DNA of 9,313 bases from Bdellovibrio sp. GTDB lineage: Bacteria; Bdellovibrionota; Bdellovibrionia; Bdellovibrionales; Bdellovibrionaceae. Shown piece by piece: positions 1 to 6,391 of the stretch (positions within the stretch are counted from its first letter, which is position 1; each line of letters begins with the position of its first letter). The stretch is from NCBI GenBank assembly GCA_017745015.1, contig JAGIAF010000129.1, forward strand, positions 1 to 9,313. Direction: 5' to 3'. Made by a program: the position numbers and the translations under genes. Under the pieces are notes generated by a model. That model did not search any database. It was not told the DNA's origin and saw nothing but the letters and a program-made list of their open reading frames with translations.

Positions 1-286
1 CAGCGATGCGCCCTTTTTCTTCTGTTTGCGGACGATTGATTTCATAGCTTAAAAGTTCGGCATCTTTTATGACGCCATTTTCCGTAACAACGGTCTTGCC
101 ATCCAAACTTTTAAATTCTGTTTGAACCTGTGTTGAATCCCCTAGGGGGACTACACTCAAATCAAGCGTATAGAGTTTCACAGATTGCTTTGAGTTCAGA
201 TCATAAAGCGTCCCTGTAACCTTCTCTTGCGCACTTAAAACCAGAGGCAACGTCAGAACTGCAAGAAAACTAATTATATTTCGCAC
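1..286 (-). CDS. Secreted protein of unknown function, 5' part only
   Basis: Ninety-five codons stay open from a GTG at 284-286 to the left edge, so the C-terminus is missing. The N-terminus reads as a Sec signal peptide: M-R-N, then a hydrophobic core (IISFLAVLTLPLVL), with a likely cut after S-A at residues 18-19. The mature part begins QEKVTGTLYDL and looks like a beta-rich exported protein. I do not recognise the family. GTG is preferred because AAAGGGG lies 5 bases upstream. An in-frame ATG at 314-316 would add ten residues but has no ribosome binding site. The gene is divergent from HU, with 81 bases between the two starts. A periplasmic or outer-membrane location is inferred from the signal peptide only. 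Confidence 0.75.
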   Translation of the reverse strand, partial: MRNIISFLAVLTLPLVLSAQEKVTGTLYDLNSKQSVKLYTLDLSVVPLGDSTQVQTEFKSLDGKTVVTENGVIKDAELLSYEINRPQTEEKGRIA

Positions 287-308
287 AACATCCCCTTTCA
301 GATAGAAC

Positions 309-337
309 TTGACCATTTTCAATGCAAATTTTAATTT
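309..337 (+). promoter_or_regulatory. Possible sigma-70 type promoter for HU
   Basis: TTGACC at 309-314 matches the -35 consensus at five of six bases. After a 17-base spacer comes TAATTT at 332-337, a poor -10 match (three of six) inside an AT-rich run. It would start transcription near 344, about 24 bases before the HU start codon, leaving room for the AAAGGA binding site. Support is weak because of the -10 box. Confidence 0.35.
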
Positions 338-367
338 CACGTCCCTGCACCTAAAGGATCTTAGAGC

Positions 368-640
368 ATGAACAAAGCCCAGCTGATCGAAATCGTAGCG
401 GAACGTACCAAATCTACTAAATCACAGTCTGAGCACATTCTGGATGCCACTCTGAAGGTCATTCAAGAAGCTCTCAAAAAAGGCGACGAAGTAAAACTTG
501 TGGGCTTTGGCACATTCTCAAAAACCACTCGCAAACCTCGCCAAGGACGCAATCCCAAAACCGGTGAAACGGTTAAGATTCCGAGCGCCCATGTTCCTCG
601 CTTCAAGCCAGGAAAAGACCTCAAGGATGCGCTAAACTAA
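368..640 (+). CDS. hup: DNA-binding protein HU
   Basis: This is a 90-residue protein, the normal length of HU. HU is a small dimeric histone-like protein that bends and compacts DNA and assists replication, repair and transcription. The N-terminal half is the helical dimerisation part (KAQLIEIVAERT...). Then come the hallmark GFGTF at 46-50, the DNA-binding arm GRNPKTGE at 60-67 with Pro63 (the residue that wedges between base pairs), and VPRFKPGK at 76-83. All key positions are intact. The ATG follows AAAGGA at 353-358 with 9 bases between. The last 20 bases overlap the tail of the convergent GYF_2 gene. HU could be confused with its paralogue IHF, but the length and arm fit HU. It appears to be transcribed alone. 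Confidence 0.97.
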   Translation: MNKAQLIEIVAERTKSTKSQSEHILDATLKVIQEALKKGDEVKLVGFGTFSKTTRKPRQGRNPKTGETVKIPSAHVPRFKPGKDLKDALN

Positions 641-1064
641 GCTGCTTAGAACTGATCGAACTGTAAAATTCAGGACGATCTTTCAACTGACACCAGCCGC
701 TCAGTCCCGCTTTCCATGCGTACTGATAGGGTGACAACGTGCCTGCCTGCAACTTCGCAAGAATATCTGAAATTGAAAAGGGCCCCTCTTGTAAAGCTGG
801 CGCACCCTCTTGTTCCACTAAAACAACCCATTCCCGAACAGTCCCATCGAACTCTTGACCGGGGATGTACATTTGCTCTGCGGGAAAAAGAGACGCTTCA
901 AACACACCCCACTCACTCGCTGCTCTCCAATGATCACCTTGACTCTCATCACAGATCAAAGCTTGTGGGCCTACTTCGCCCGCATGGACAAGAGCTCTCA
1001 TCTCTTCAAGAGTGAAAGGCCCCATGGGTTTGAGATTCACACTCCGATACCAAGTCTTTTTCAT
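621..1064 (-). CDS. Small protein with two GYF_2-like (DUF4339) domains
   Basis: A 147-residue soluble protein without signal peptide or membrane segment. Two similar halves are visible. The first (about 4-54) has WY at 5-6, MGPFTLEEM at 14-22, then W46 and W52. The second (about 78-133) has EWV at 78-80, EGPFSISDI at 93-101, then W117 and W124. An aromatic N-terminal strand, a G-P-F turn before a helix, and a following tryptophan are the GYF_2/DUF4339 pattern, thought to bind peptides or partner proteins. The ATG overlaps the TGA of the upstream ChaN-like gene (ATGA) and has a strong AAGGAG 7 bases before it, so the two are probably translationally coupled and may act together. The 3' end overlaps HU by 20 bases. 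The exact role is unknown. Confidence 0.85.
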   Translation of the reverse strand: MKKTWYRSVNLKPMGPFTLEEMRALVHAGEVGPQALICDESQGDHWRAASEWGVFEASLFPAEQMYIPGQEFDGTVREWVVLVEQEGAPALQEGPFSISDILAKLQAGTLSPYQYAWKAGLSGWCQLKDRPEFYSSISSKQLSLAHP

Positions 1065-2785
1065 AGCTTCTCCTTCTTACTGTGAAAAGGTGTCGGCAAA
1101 GATTCAACAACCTCAAGAATTCCATAATAAGCGACATCAAAATTTTCATTTTCCAAGGGCTTCTTAAAAAATGAAACCAAAGAGGTGGTGGACACAAGTT
1201 TCTTCTGATAGCCCCCGAAAAGCCTCTCCCCCATCATCCCACCTAACAAAGTCGCTGCCACCATATAGCTGCTGCGCTTGCGGGGTTTTGCCAAAAGGCG
1301 ATGATTGGGAACCCCCGTTATCACCATCAACTCATGCATCTTTTGCGCAAGAGCGAGCTGCAAGGCCTCTTTACCTGTCTCCTCTGGGTTGCGATGCGCC
1401 AGACTTGCCTTAATGTCGGCAATTGTGTCCGTCTTACGCTTAAGATTGATCATCTTCGAGCCAAAGTACGCCACAGCTTCTAGCCAAATCCATCGCAGGA
1501 AATCCCGAGGCATTTCGCTGAAGAACTTCTGACTTTCAGAAAGCTGTGCATGAACATACTGCATTGCCAAAGAAGCCGCGTGATTTACAGTTCCGCGAGC
1601 TAAATAGGCCGCACTGATCTCGGGCAGATAAAACGAATTCTCATCCGCAATAAGACTTTGAATCCAAGCCTGTTGTTTTTGATCATAACACTCACGGACC
1701 TGACTCCAGAACGAAGAATCATGGGCAGTGTAAACGGAAAGATTCGCCAAAGAAACTTTCACACCCAACTCTTCAGCCATGATGCTGACATAGCGACCGA
1801 CGTGATCCGTGTAATCCAAGGGCTCAAAATCAGAATCCTCATCATCATCGAAATCGTCATCATCTTGGTCATCAAACTCTATACGCATCAAACCTTCATC
1901 ATAGGCTTGCTCTAAATACATAAGATAGTTCTGCCATTTTACCCATGGCGGAACACTCATCAAACAGAAGGCGTTGCGCGACAGACGAATGAGCTCCGTA
2001 CCACCCTCCTCACCTCGCTGCAAAAGTTGAAAGTAAATTTTCTCTGCATTTTGAAAAATACGCAGAATCCTCTTAGAAAAAGGTGCGCCAAGATTTTTTA
2101 CGATTTCAGCCGGGATATGTTCACCCGCCAAATGCAAATCTCCGTACACGACGAAAATTAAACTTTCAGGGTGGGTCTTTACAATTTCAGCAATTTTCTT
2201 TCCCGCAAAAACATCACGGGACTTCAGGGTCGTTGCACTGCGCTTTTTGAAAGCCTTATTTAATCCATATACCGGCAATTTATTCTTTTGCGCGAAACGA
2301 AGTAAAGGACGATAGTGCTCCCATGGAAAGCCCCAACGAGTTTCCCACTGAATAGCCTTTAAAAAGTCCTTTTCAGACATTTTTCCGGAAATGTACTTAT
2401 CAATCTTGTCTTGATCGGCTGCCTCGAAAAATTCCACCGCCAAGACCGTCTTGCGGGCTTTGGGAATATTTCTTAATACGCGCTGTTGCGCTTTTTGCGA
2501 TTGATGAAGGGCGTGAAAATCCCCCATGAGAACCACTTGAGAATCCTCAATTTGAGACCACAGCTCTTTTTGCGAGGTTGCCTGCCATTTTTTTGAAAAT
2601 TCGGACTGATAGACCTTGTGATAGCGCATCAACTCAGGGGTATCTTCCCCCAGCCGGTGACGAACTTGTTTCTCCATCTGAAGATAGAGGTCTTTTCGAA
2701 TTCGGATCCACTTCTGTAAGTCGTTCAAAGCTGTCTTCCTTGATAGCCCTTCGATTTTTACATAATTTTCATTGATTTCAAACAC
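1061..2785 (-). CDS. ChaN/Tiki-superfamily protein with a long uncharacterised C-terminal half
   Basis: A 574-residue protein. Residues about 80-235 resemble ChaN-like (haem-binding uptake, Tiki superfamily) proteins. Visible marks are the two GxxH motifs of that superfamily, GDFH at 88-91 and GDLH at 215-218, plus VEFFE at 117-121 and the stretch WETRWGFPWEHYRPLL at 147-162. Unlike many ChaN proteins it has no signal peptide or lipobox, so it is probably cytoplasmic. A very acidic linker (305-324, 14 of 20 residues D or E) separates this domain from a C-terminal half (about 325-574) that I do not recognise. That half is helical with a glycine-rich hydrophobic patch at 506-526. The start is GTG without a clear binding site. 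A TTG at codon 20, preceded by AAGGAAG, is a possible alternative. It is coupled to the downstream GYF_2 gene. Substrate and reaction cannot be stated. Confidence 0.85.
   Translation of the reverse strand: MFEINENYVKIEGLSRKTALNDLQKWIRIRKDLYLQMEKQVRHRLGEDTPELMRYHKVYQSEFSKKWQATSQKELWSQIEDSQVVLMGDFHALHQSQKAQQRVLRNIPKARKTVLAVEFFEAADQDKIDKYISGKMSEKDFLKAIQWETRWGFPWEHYRPLLRFAQKNKLPVYGLNKAFKKRSATTLKSRDVFAGKKIAEIVKTHPESLIFVVYGDLHLAGEHIPAEIVKNLGAPFSKRILRIFQNAEKIYFQLLQRGEEGGTELIRLSRNAFCLMSVPPWVKWQNYLMYLEQAYDEGLMRIEFDDQDDDDFDDDEDSDFEPLDYTDHVGRYVSIMAEELGVKVSLANLSVYTAHDSSFWSQVRECYDQKQQAWIQSLIADENSFYLPEISAAYLARGTVNHAASLAMQYVHAQLSESQKFFSEMPRDFLRWIWLEAVAYFGSKMINLKRKTDTIADIKASLAHRNPEETGKEALQLALAQKMHELMVITGVPNHRLLAKPRKRSSYMVAATLLGGMMGERLFGGYQKKLVSTTSLVSFFKKPLENENFDVAYYGILEVVESLPTPFHSKKEKL
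1814..1873 (-). other. Acidic linker-coding tract in the ChaN-like gene
   Basis: These 20 codons encode residues 305-324, of which 14 are Asp or Glu, in a GAT/GAC/GAA-rich run. The tract marks the border between the recognisable ChaN-like domain and the unknown C-terminal half. It is low in complexity and could vary in length between strains. Confidence 0.8.
2740..2766 (+). promoter_or_regulatory. Possible promoter for the VKOR-DsbA gene
   Basis: TTGATA at 2740-2745 and CATAAT at 2761-2766 each match the sigma-70 boxes at five of six bases, but the spacer is only 15 bases, shorter than ideal. The site lies inside the 5' end of the divergent ChaN-like gene. That is expected, because only 23 bases separate the two start codons. 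It would give a leader of about 36 bases. Confidence 0.35.
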
Positions 2786-2808
2786 GAATTTGAGCTTGAA
2801 TTGAAGTC

Positions 2809-4011
2809 ATGAAAAACACAGCTAGCAAAAACGCCTTTCTTCTTGTCGCGATCCTTTCCACGCTTGTTGCCATCGGAGTGCATATTTACCTGACGCAACA
2901 TTTCTATGCGGTTAAATTCGGAACCCTGGAAGGCAGCTCCGTTTGTAATATCAATGCCACATTCAACTGCGACACTGTGACTGCCAGCAAATTCTCTTCA
3001 TTCCTTGGCATCCCCATGGCGATGTGGGGTGTAGCAACAAATTTGATCCTTCTTTTCCTTTTGTGCATCACTCGCTGGAACTTGGTACAAGATCGCAGCC
3101 AAACTTCACGCTACGCTTTTATCGTTGCCGGCCTTACAGTCCTGGGCTCCATCATCATGGGTGGCATTTCAATGTTTGCCATGACGGCCTATTGCATCTT
3201 CTGTATTTCAACGTATGTTCTATCTCTTATCGGATTCTTCGGCGCATGGAAGGGCGCTGACGACGTCAGCATTTCCAATATTAAGAATGACATCCAAGAT
3301 TCTTTTGTCACTGAAAGATGGTTCCTGGGCTCCCTCATTGCGATCCCCGTTTTCGCCTTCTTAGCAAACTTCATGTACACAGAAAGCCATGGCTACGGCG
3401 AGATGGAAAAAATCGCAAAGCAAAATGTGGCTTACTGGGCCTCTTCTCCTGAACAAAAGTTCACTGAAAACGGCTTGATCCTACAAAAAGGCTCTGAGAC
3501 GGCAGTTATGACAATTGTGGAGTTCGCGGACTTCCTTTGCCCACACTGTAAACATGCAGCACCAAGCTTGCACACATTCACAAATAATCACCCTGACGTG
3601 AAATTAATTTTCAAGCCGTGGCCAATTGATGGCACTTGCAACGAAGCTGTTCAAGGCGGTGGCGACGGACTTCGCTGCGCTCTTGCAACGTCTGTAATTT
3701 GCTCTGAAAAGTTGGACAAAAAAGGCTGGGTGGCCCACGACTATATCTTTGAGAACCAAGAGAACATCTTTGCATCCCCTTCACTCGACAAACACCTGGA
3801 AGGAGTTGCTAAAGTAACTGGTATTTCCCTGGAAGACCTCAACAAATGCTTGAAGGACCCTGCGACTGCAGAATTGATCCGCAGCATGGCCAAAGAGGGT
3901 GCCGAAGCGAAAATCCAAGGCACTCCTACAGTGTTTGTTAACGGCAGACTTCTGAACGGCGGACAAATGATTCCGATTCTTGAAGAAACCTACAAGACTT
4001 TGAAGAAATAA
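2809..4011 (+). CDS. VKOR-DsbA fusion, periplasmic disulfide-forming oxidoreductase
   Basis: A 400-residue fusion that unites both halves of a disulfide-forming pathway. The N-terminal part (about 1-190) is a vitamin K epoxide reductase-like membrane domain with about five hydrophobic segments (near 9-27, 68-88, 103-126, 129-147, 171-190). Its loop cysteines are C46 and C54, and the quinone-side CxxC is C129-I-F-C132. The C-terminal part (about 205-400) is a DsbA/thioredoxin-fold domain with active site C244-P-H-C247 and the cis-proline motif GTPT at 371-374. The thioredoxin part would oxidise periplasmic proteins and pass electrons to VKOR and then to quinone. Four more cysteines (C277, C290, C298, C347) may add structural disulfides or mean an isomerase-like role. 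The start at 2809 places the first membrane helix normally. Only a weak GAAG precedes it. The gene stands alone and ends in a strong terminator. Confidence 0.94.
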   Translation: MKNTASKNAFLLVAILSTLVAIGVHIYLTQHFYAVKFGTLEGSSVCNINATFNCDTVTASKFSSFLGIPMAMWGVATNLILLFLLCITRWNLVQDRSQTSRYAFIVAGLTVLGSIIMGGISMFAMTAYCIFCISTYVLSLIGFFGAWKGADDVSISNIKNDIQDSFVTERWFLGSLIAIPVFAFLANFMYTESHGYGEMEKIAKQNVAYWASSPEQKFTENGLILQKGSETAVMTIVEFADFLCPHCKHAAPSLHTFTNNHPDVKLIFKPWPIDGTCNEAVQGGGDGLRCALATSVICSEKLDKKGWVAHDYIFENQENIFASPSLDKHLEGVAKVTGISLEDLNKCLKDPATAELIRSMAKEGAEAKIQGTPTVFVNGRLLNGGQMIPILEETYKTLKK

Positions 4012-4035
4012 AAATCTCTTTGAAATTTTAGAAAT

Positions 4036-4065
4036 AAAAAAACCACCTTCTTGGGTGGTTTTTTA
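4036..4065. terminator. Bidirectional intrinsic terminator
   Basis: AACCACC at 4041-4047 pairs perfectly with GGTGGTT at 4054-4060 around a 6-base loop. The stem is flanked by an A-run (4036-4040) on the left and a T-run (4059-4064) on the right, so it can end transcription in both directions. It lies between the convergent VKOR-DsbA gene and the small membrane-protein gene, whose stop codon begins at 4068. Confidence 0.93.
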
Positions 4066-4656
4066 TTAGAGACCCACAACCTGTGCGAGCCAATTCGCCA
4101 GTCGCCCGAAAGCTTCATCGAAAACCACAAAGCTCGTATGGGCCAAGCCATTAACAATATCCAACCAGAACGCCAAGATCACCACACCCAAGCCGCCAAG
4201 CCACAAAGCTCGTACAACATAGATTGTTGAACGCGCATCTTGAATACGCAAATCACCTTGGATTTTCTCAACAGTTTTAAGGATATACTGAAGCTCCTTA
4301 AAGTGCTCTTTAAATTTCTCGCGCAACTCTTGCTGCTTAGCGCGAGTTAAAGAACTAATTCCAGGAAAACCACGTTTCGCCTTAATTGCATATATAAGAT
4401 CTACCGAGTGGTGAATATAACGTGTGATTTTAGTTTTAAAATTAGGATAATCCGACGGAGCTTCCAAGAAGTCTTTCAACTCTTCAATGGCTTTATCATA
4501 ACGTTCATCCAAAACCCAGGTCAGGATTTTATAACGTAAAGACTCGGGACGACCCAAATCCGAGCGATCCACCCCCACATCAAAGAAGGCGGATTCTTCC
4601 TTTTTTTTCGTTTCTTCAGCGACCGCAACGGCCTCTTTTAATACTGGAACTGCCAT
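4066..4656 (-). CDS. Small single-pass membrane protein of unknown function
   Basis: A 196-residue protein if read from the ATG at 4654-4656. A TTG at 4684-4686 would add ten residues. Neither has a good ribosome binding site, and a stop lies just upstream of the TTG. The first 140 residues are hydrophilic and mostly helical (YDKAIEELKDFLEAP at 53-67, then KQQELREKFKEHFKELQYIL at 107-126). One strong hydrophobic segment follows at about 144-166, then a short amphipathic tail. With no signal peptide, a tail-anchored-like form with the large N-terminal part in the cytoplasm is inferred. I do not recognise the family. It shares the terminator with the convergent VKOR-DsbA gene and is divergent from the coiled-coil gene, so it is probably transcribed alone. 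Confidence 0.8.
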   Translation of the reverse strand: MAVPVLKEAVAVAEETKKKEESAFFDVGVDRSDLGRPESLRYKILTWVLDERYDKAIEELKDFLEAPSDYPNFKTKITRYIHHSVDLIYAIKAKRGFPGISSLTRAKQQELREKFKEHFKELQYILKTVEKIQGDLRIQDARSTIYVVRALWLGGLGVVILAFWLDIVNGLAHTSFVVFDEAFGRLANWLAQVVGL

Positions 4657-4735
4657 ACCAAAGACTTTTCGGAACAATTGCCTCAACTATTAAGCATTTA
4701 TCACTATCCAAAGGTCCAGGTCTTAAGCCTTAGGT

Positions 4736-4764
4736 TTGACGAGACCGTCTCGGATTGAGAAACT
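4736..4764 (+). promoter_or_regulatory. Possible promoter with an embedded palindrome, coiled-coil gene
   Basis: TTGACG at 4736-4741 matches the -35 box at five of six bases. Seventeen bases later GAAACT at 4759-4764 is only a poor -10 match. A 13-base inverted repeat, CGAGAC-C-GTCTCG at 4740-4752, starts inside the -35 box and covers much of the spacer, where a repressor or activator could bind. Downstream, GGAGGAGGG at 4790-4798 is a strong ribosome binding site just before the ATG at 4801. Confidence 0.35.
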
Positions 4765-4800
4765 AGATCAAGGGCGACCTAGACTTCATGGAGGAGGGCT

Positions 4801-5925
4801 ATGGACACCGAACAATTCCAGAGCGCGAAACTAGCACATTTAGATTTTGATTCTGACAAGCAACAACAGCAAGTCAGCCAAATCCCATTACCTGATGAGC
4901 TCCCAAAAAGAGCCGATCTCAGTCATTTACCAAAAGAGATTTTGAAGTCTTCCACCGTCGAGAATCTTATTTCTCAAAATGAAGATCTCATGGCTCGTTT
5001 GAAAGTGGCCCTACGCCGTCTCTCATTGTTAGAGACTGAAAACCAAAGAATGAGCGAGGAAGCGAACAAGATTCGCCTGGCTCAATCTTCTATCACTGAT
5101 CAAATCTTGGTTTGGCGTGAAAAAGACAATCTTTGGAAACACAAAGTGGATCAGATGGAGCGCGAACGCGAAGTCCAACTCGAAAAAGTGCGTGCGCTTG
5201 AAGAAAAAGCCCGCAACATGACGGGAGAGCTGGCTCGCCATCAAAAGTATCACGATCGCATCAAGACCCAAGTGAAGCCTTACATCACGCAGTTGAAAGA
5301 GTTCTCGGCAACTCAAGAACTGCGTGTGACGGAACTTGAAGCCGATGTGAATCGCAAAGAAGCGCTTTTGCGCGACTTGCGCCATCAAATTATCGAGGTC
5401 ACAAAAAATTCAAAATACCAAGTCGAAGCTTCCGAGAAAAAAGCTCAAGAAATGGTTCAATTCTATGAAGACCAATTTGAGAGCATGAAGCGCGAACTTA
5501 TTGTTCTCCACCAAGCTCAAGAAGATCTTGAAGTTAAGACTCTAAAGCTGCATTCGGCTTTGGAGCGCCAAGACACGTTAGAAAACGAATTGGTTGTCGT
5601 TCGTCGCAGCAAAGAAGAACTTCGCGACCGTTTGGAACAAGAAATCAACAAACAACAAGAACGCATGACTGAACTTACGCGTCAGAATCAAAAACTGGGC
5701 GTAGAACATGCCGATCTGCAGATCCGCGTGGTGGAAGATCAAGAGACGATTCAACGTCTTGAGAGAGAAAACCGCCAGTATTTTGAGCAACTGGAAAGCC
5801 TCAGATACATGTGGAATGCGAAGAATGAAGAAAATGAAAAACTCAAGGTCGCAGCCTCTGCTTTAGAGAGATTAAACCTTGAGCTTAGTCAGAAATTGAA
5901 CGAAATCCGTAAAGAAGGCCTCTAG
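4801..5925 (+). CDS. Long cytoplasmic coiled-coil protein
   Basis: A 374-residue protein without signal peptide or membrane segment. The first 50 residues are polar and probably disordered, with QQQQ at 21-24 and PLPDELPKR at 29-37. From about residue 52 to the end it is almost continuous heptad-type coiled coil, rich in Glu, Lys, Arg, Gln and Leu. Pro160 is the only proline in that span and marks a likely hinge. Such rods usually scaffold, space or form filaments. A cytoskeletal or cell-shape role, like the coiled-coil protein Ccp described in Bdellovibrio, is possible, but low-complexity resemblance cannot prove it. The start is well supported by GGAGGAGGG directly upstream. The stop overlaps that of the convergent STAS gene. 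No enzymatic motif is visible. Confidence 0.87.
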   Translation: MDTEQFQSAKLAHLDFDSDKQQQQVSQIPLPDELPKRADLSHLPKEILKSSTVENLISQNEDLMARLKVALRRLSLLETENQRMSEEANKIRLAQSSITDQILVWREKDNLWKHKVDQMEREREVQLEKVRALEEKARNMTGELARHQKYHDRIKTQVKPYITQLKEFSATQELRVTELEADVNRKEALLRDLRHQIIEVTKNSKYQVEASEKKAQEMVQFYEDQFESMKRELIVLHQAQEDLEVKTLKLHSALERQDTLENELVVVRRSKEELRDRLEQEINKQQERMTELTRQNQKLGVEHADLQIRVVEDQETIQRLERENRQYFEQLESLRYMWNAKNEENEKLKVAASALERLNLELSQKLNEIRKEGL

Positions 5926-5946
5926 AAACTTTGTAGAGCGCCTTCT
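5913..5946. terminator. Inverted repeat across two convergent stops, possible terminator hairpin
   Basis: AGAAGGCCTCTA at 5913-5924 is complementary to TAGAGCGCCTTCT at 5934-5946, with a single bulged C at 5939. This gives a 12-base-pair stem with a 9-base loop. It is centred on the convergent ends of the coiled-coil and STAS genes and contains both stop codons. Neither side has a T-run, so it is not a textbook intrinsic terminator. It may instead protect the 3' ends or terminate with a helper factor. Confidence 0.55.
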
Positions 5947-6248
5947 ACATTCTCATGCACTTCCAGTGCAGCACATTCAGAAAAACTTAAAAGACGTTGA
6001 AAATCCGGGTTCAACCCCGCGATTTTCGCGTTCAATTTCTTTGCCGCATTGAGTTCATTCAACACACCAAAGAAGGACTGGATGCCCGAAGAGCCTACGA
6101 AGTTAAGATTTTTCATGCAAAAAACCACTTTTCTATCCGAAAAATTCGAAAGCACAGCTGATTTAAACATCTGCGTTTTTTCGATTTCGATGCGACCGCT
6201 CAATGATACGATAGTGATATCCCCGTCGAGAACGAGTTTTACTTCCAT
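5922..6248 (-). CDS. STAS-domain protein, anti-sigma factor antagonist type
   Basis: A 108-residue protein that consists of one STAS domain, the fold of SpoIIAA-type regulators. These bind an anti-sigma or other partner protein and are usually switched by serine phosphorylation. The N-terminal strands (VKLVLDGDITIVSLSGRIEI) and the core VVFCMKNLNFVGSSGIQSF at 41-59 are typical. The loop usually written DSSG is GSSG here (52-55), so the phosphorylatable serines (S53/S54) are kept while the acidic residue before them is lost. A phosphorylation switch is therefore possible but not assured. The ATG follows AAAGGG by 6 bases. It sits alone with no kinase or sigma-factor gene beside it, so its partner must be elsewhere. 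It shares its last four bases with the coiled-coil gene and is divergent from lptD. Confidence 0.9.
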   Translation of the reverse strand: MEVKLVLDGDITIVSLSGRIEIEKTQMFKSAVLSNFSDRKVVFCMKNLNFVGSSGIQSFFGVLNELNAAKKLNAKIAGLNPDFQRLLSFSECAALEVHENVEGALQSF

Positions 6249-6355
6249 GAATGACCCTTTCTTCCTAAAAACTTAAAATGACATGCCTCTTCTTAACGGC
6301 TTTCTAGCCACTTTCTTCGAGTCCAAAAAGAGGCCAGAAAAGATTCATTTCAAGC

Positions 6356-6385
6356 TCGACAAAGGGTTAGTCTTGTCTCTACAAT
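6356..6385 (+). promoter_or_regulatory. Likely sigma-70 promoter for lptD
   Basis: TCGACA at 6356-6361 and TACAAT at 6380-6385 each match the consensus at five of six bases, with an 18-base spacer. Transcription would begin near 6391-6393, almost exactly on the GTG start codon at 6392. That would make the mRNA leaderless and agrees with the lack of a ribosome binding site. Confidence 0.5.
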
Positions 6386-6391
6386 TCTTTG

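Noticed and set aside
139..148. Perfect palindrome CCCCTAGGGG
   Set aside because: It is inside the coding frame of the left-edge gene, has no loop or T-run, and is plausible by chance.
1658..1915. Plus-strand frame encoding an isoleucine-rich hydrophobic peptide
   Set aside because: It is the antisense of the Asp/Glu-rich linker of the ChaN-like gene. GAT/GAC repeats read as ATC/GTC on the other strand, which mimics a membrane segment.
5029..5388. Minus-strand frame of 119 codons inside the coiled-coil gene
   Set aside because: The Phe/Leu/His-rich product is what antisense reading of Glu/Lys/Gln coding gives, so it is a shadow.
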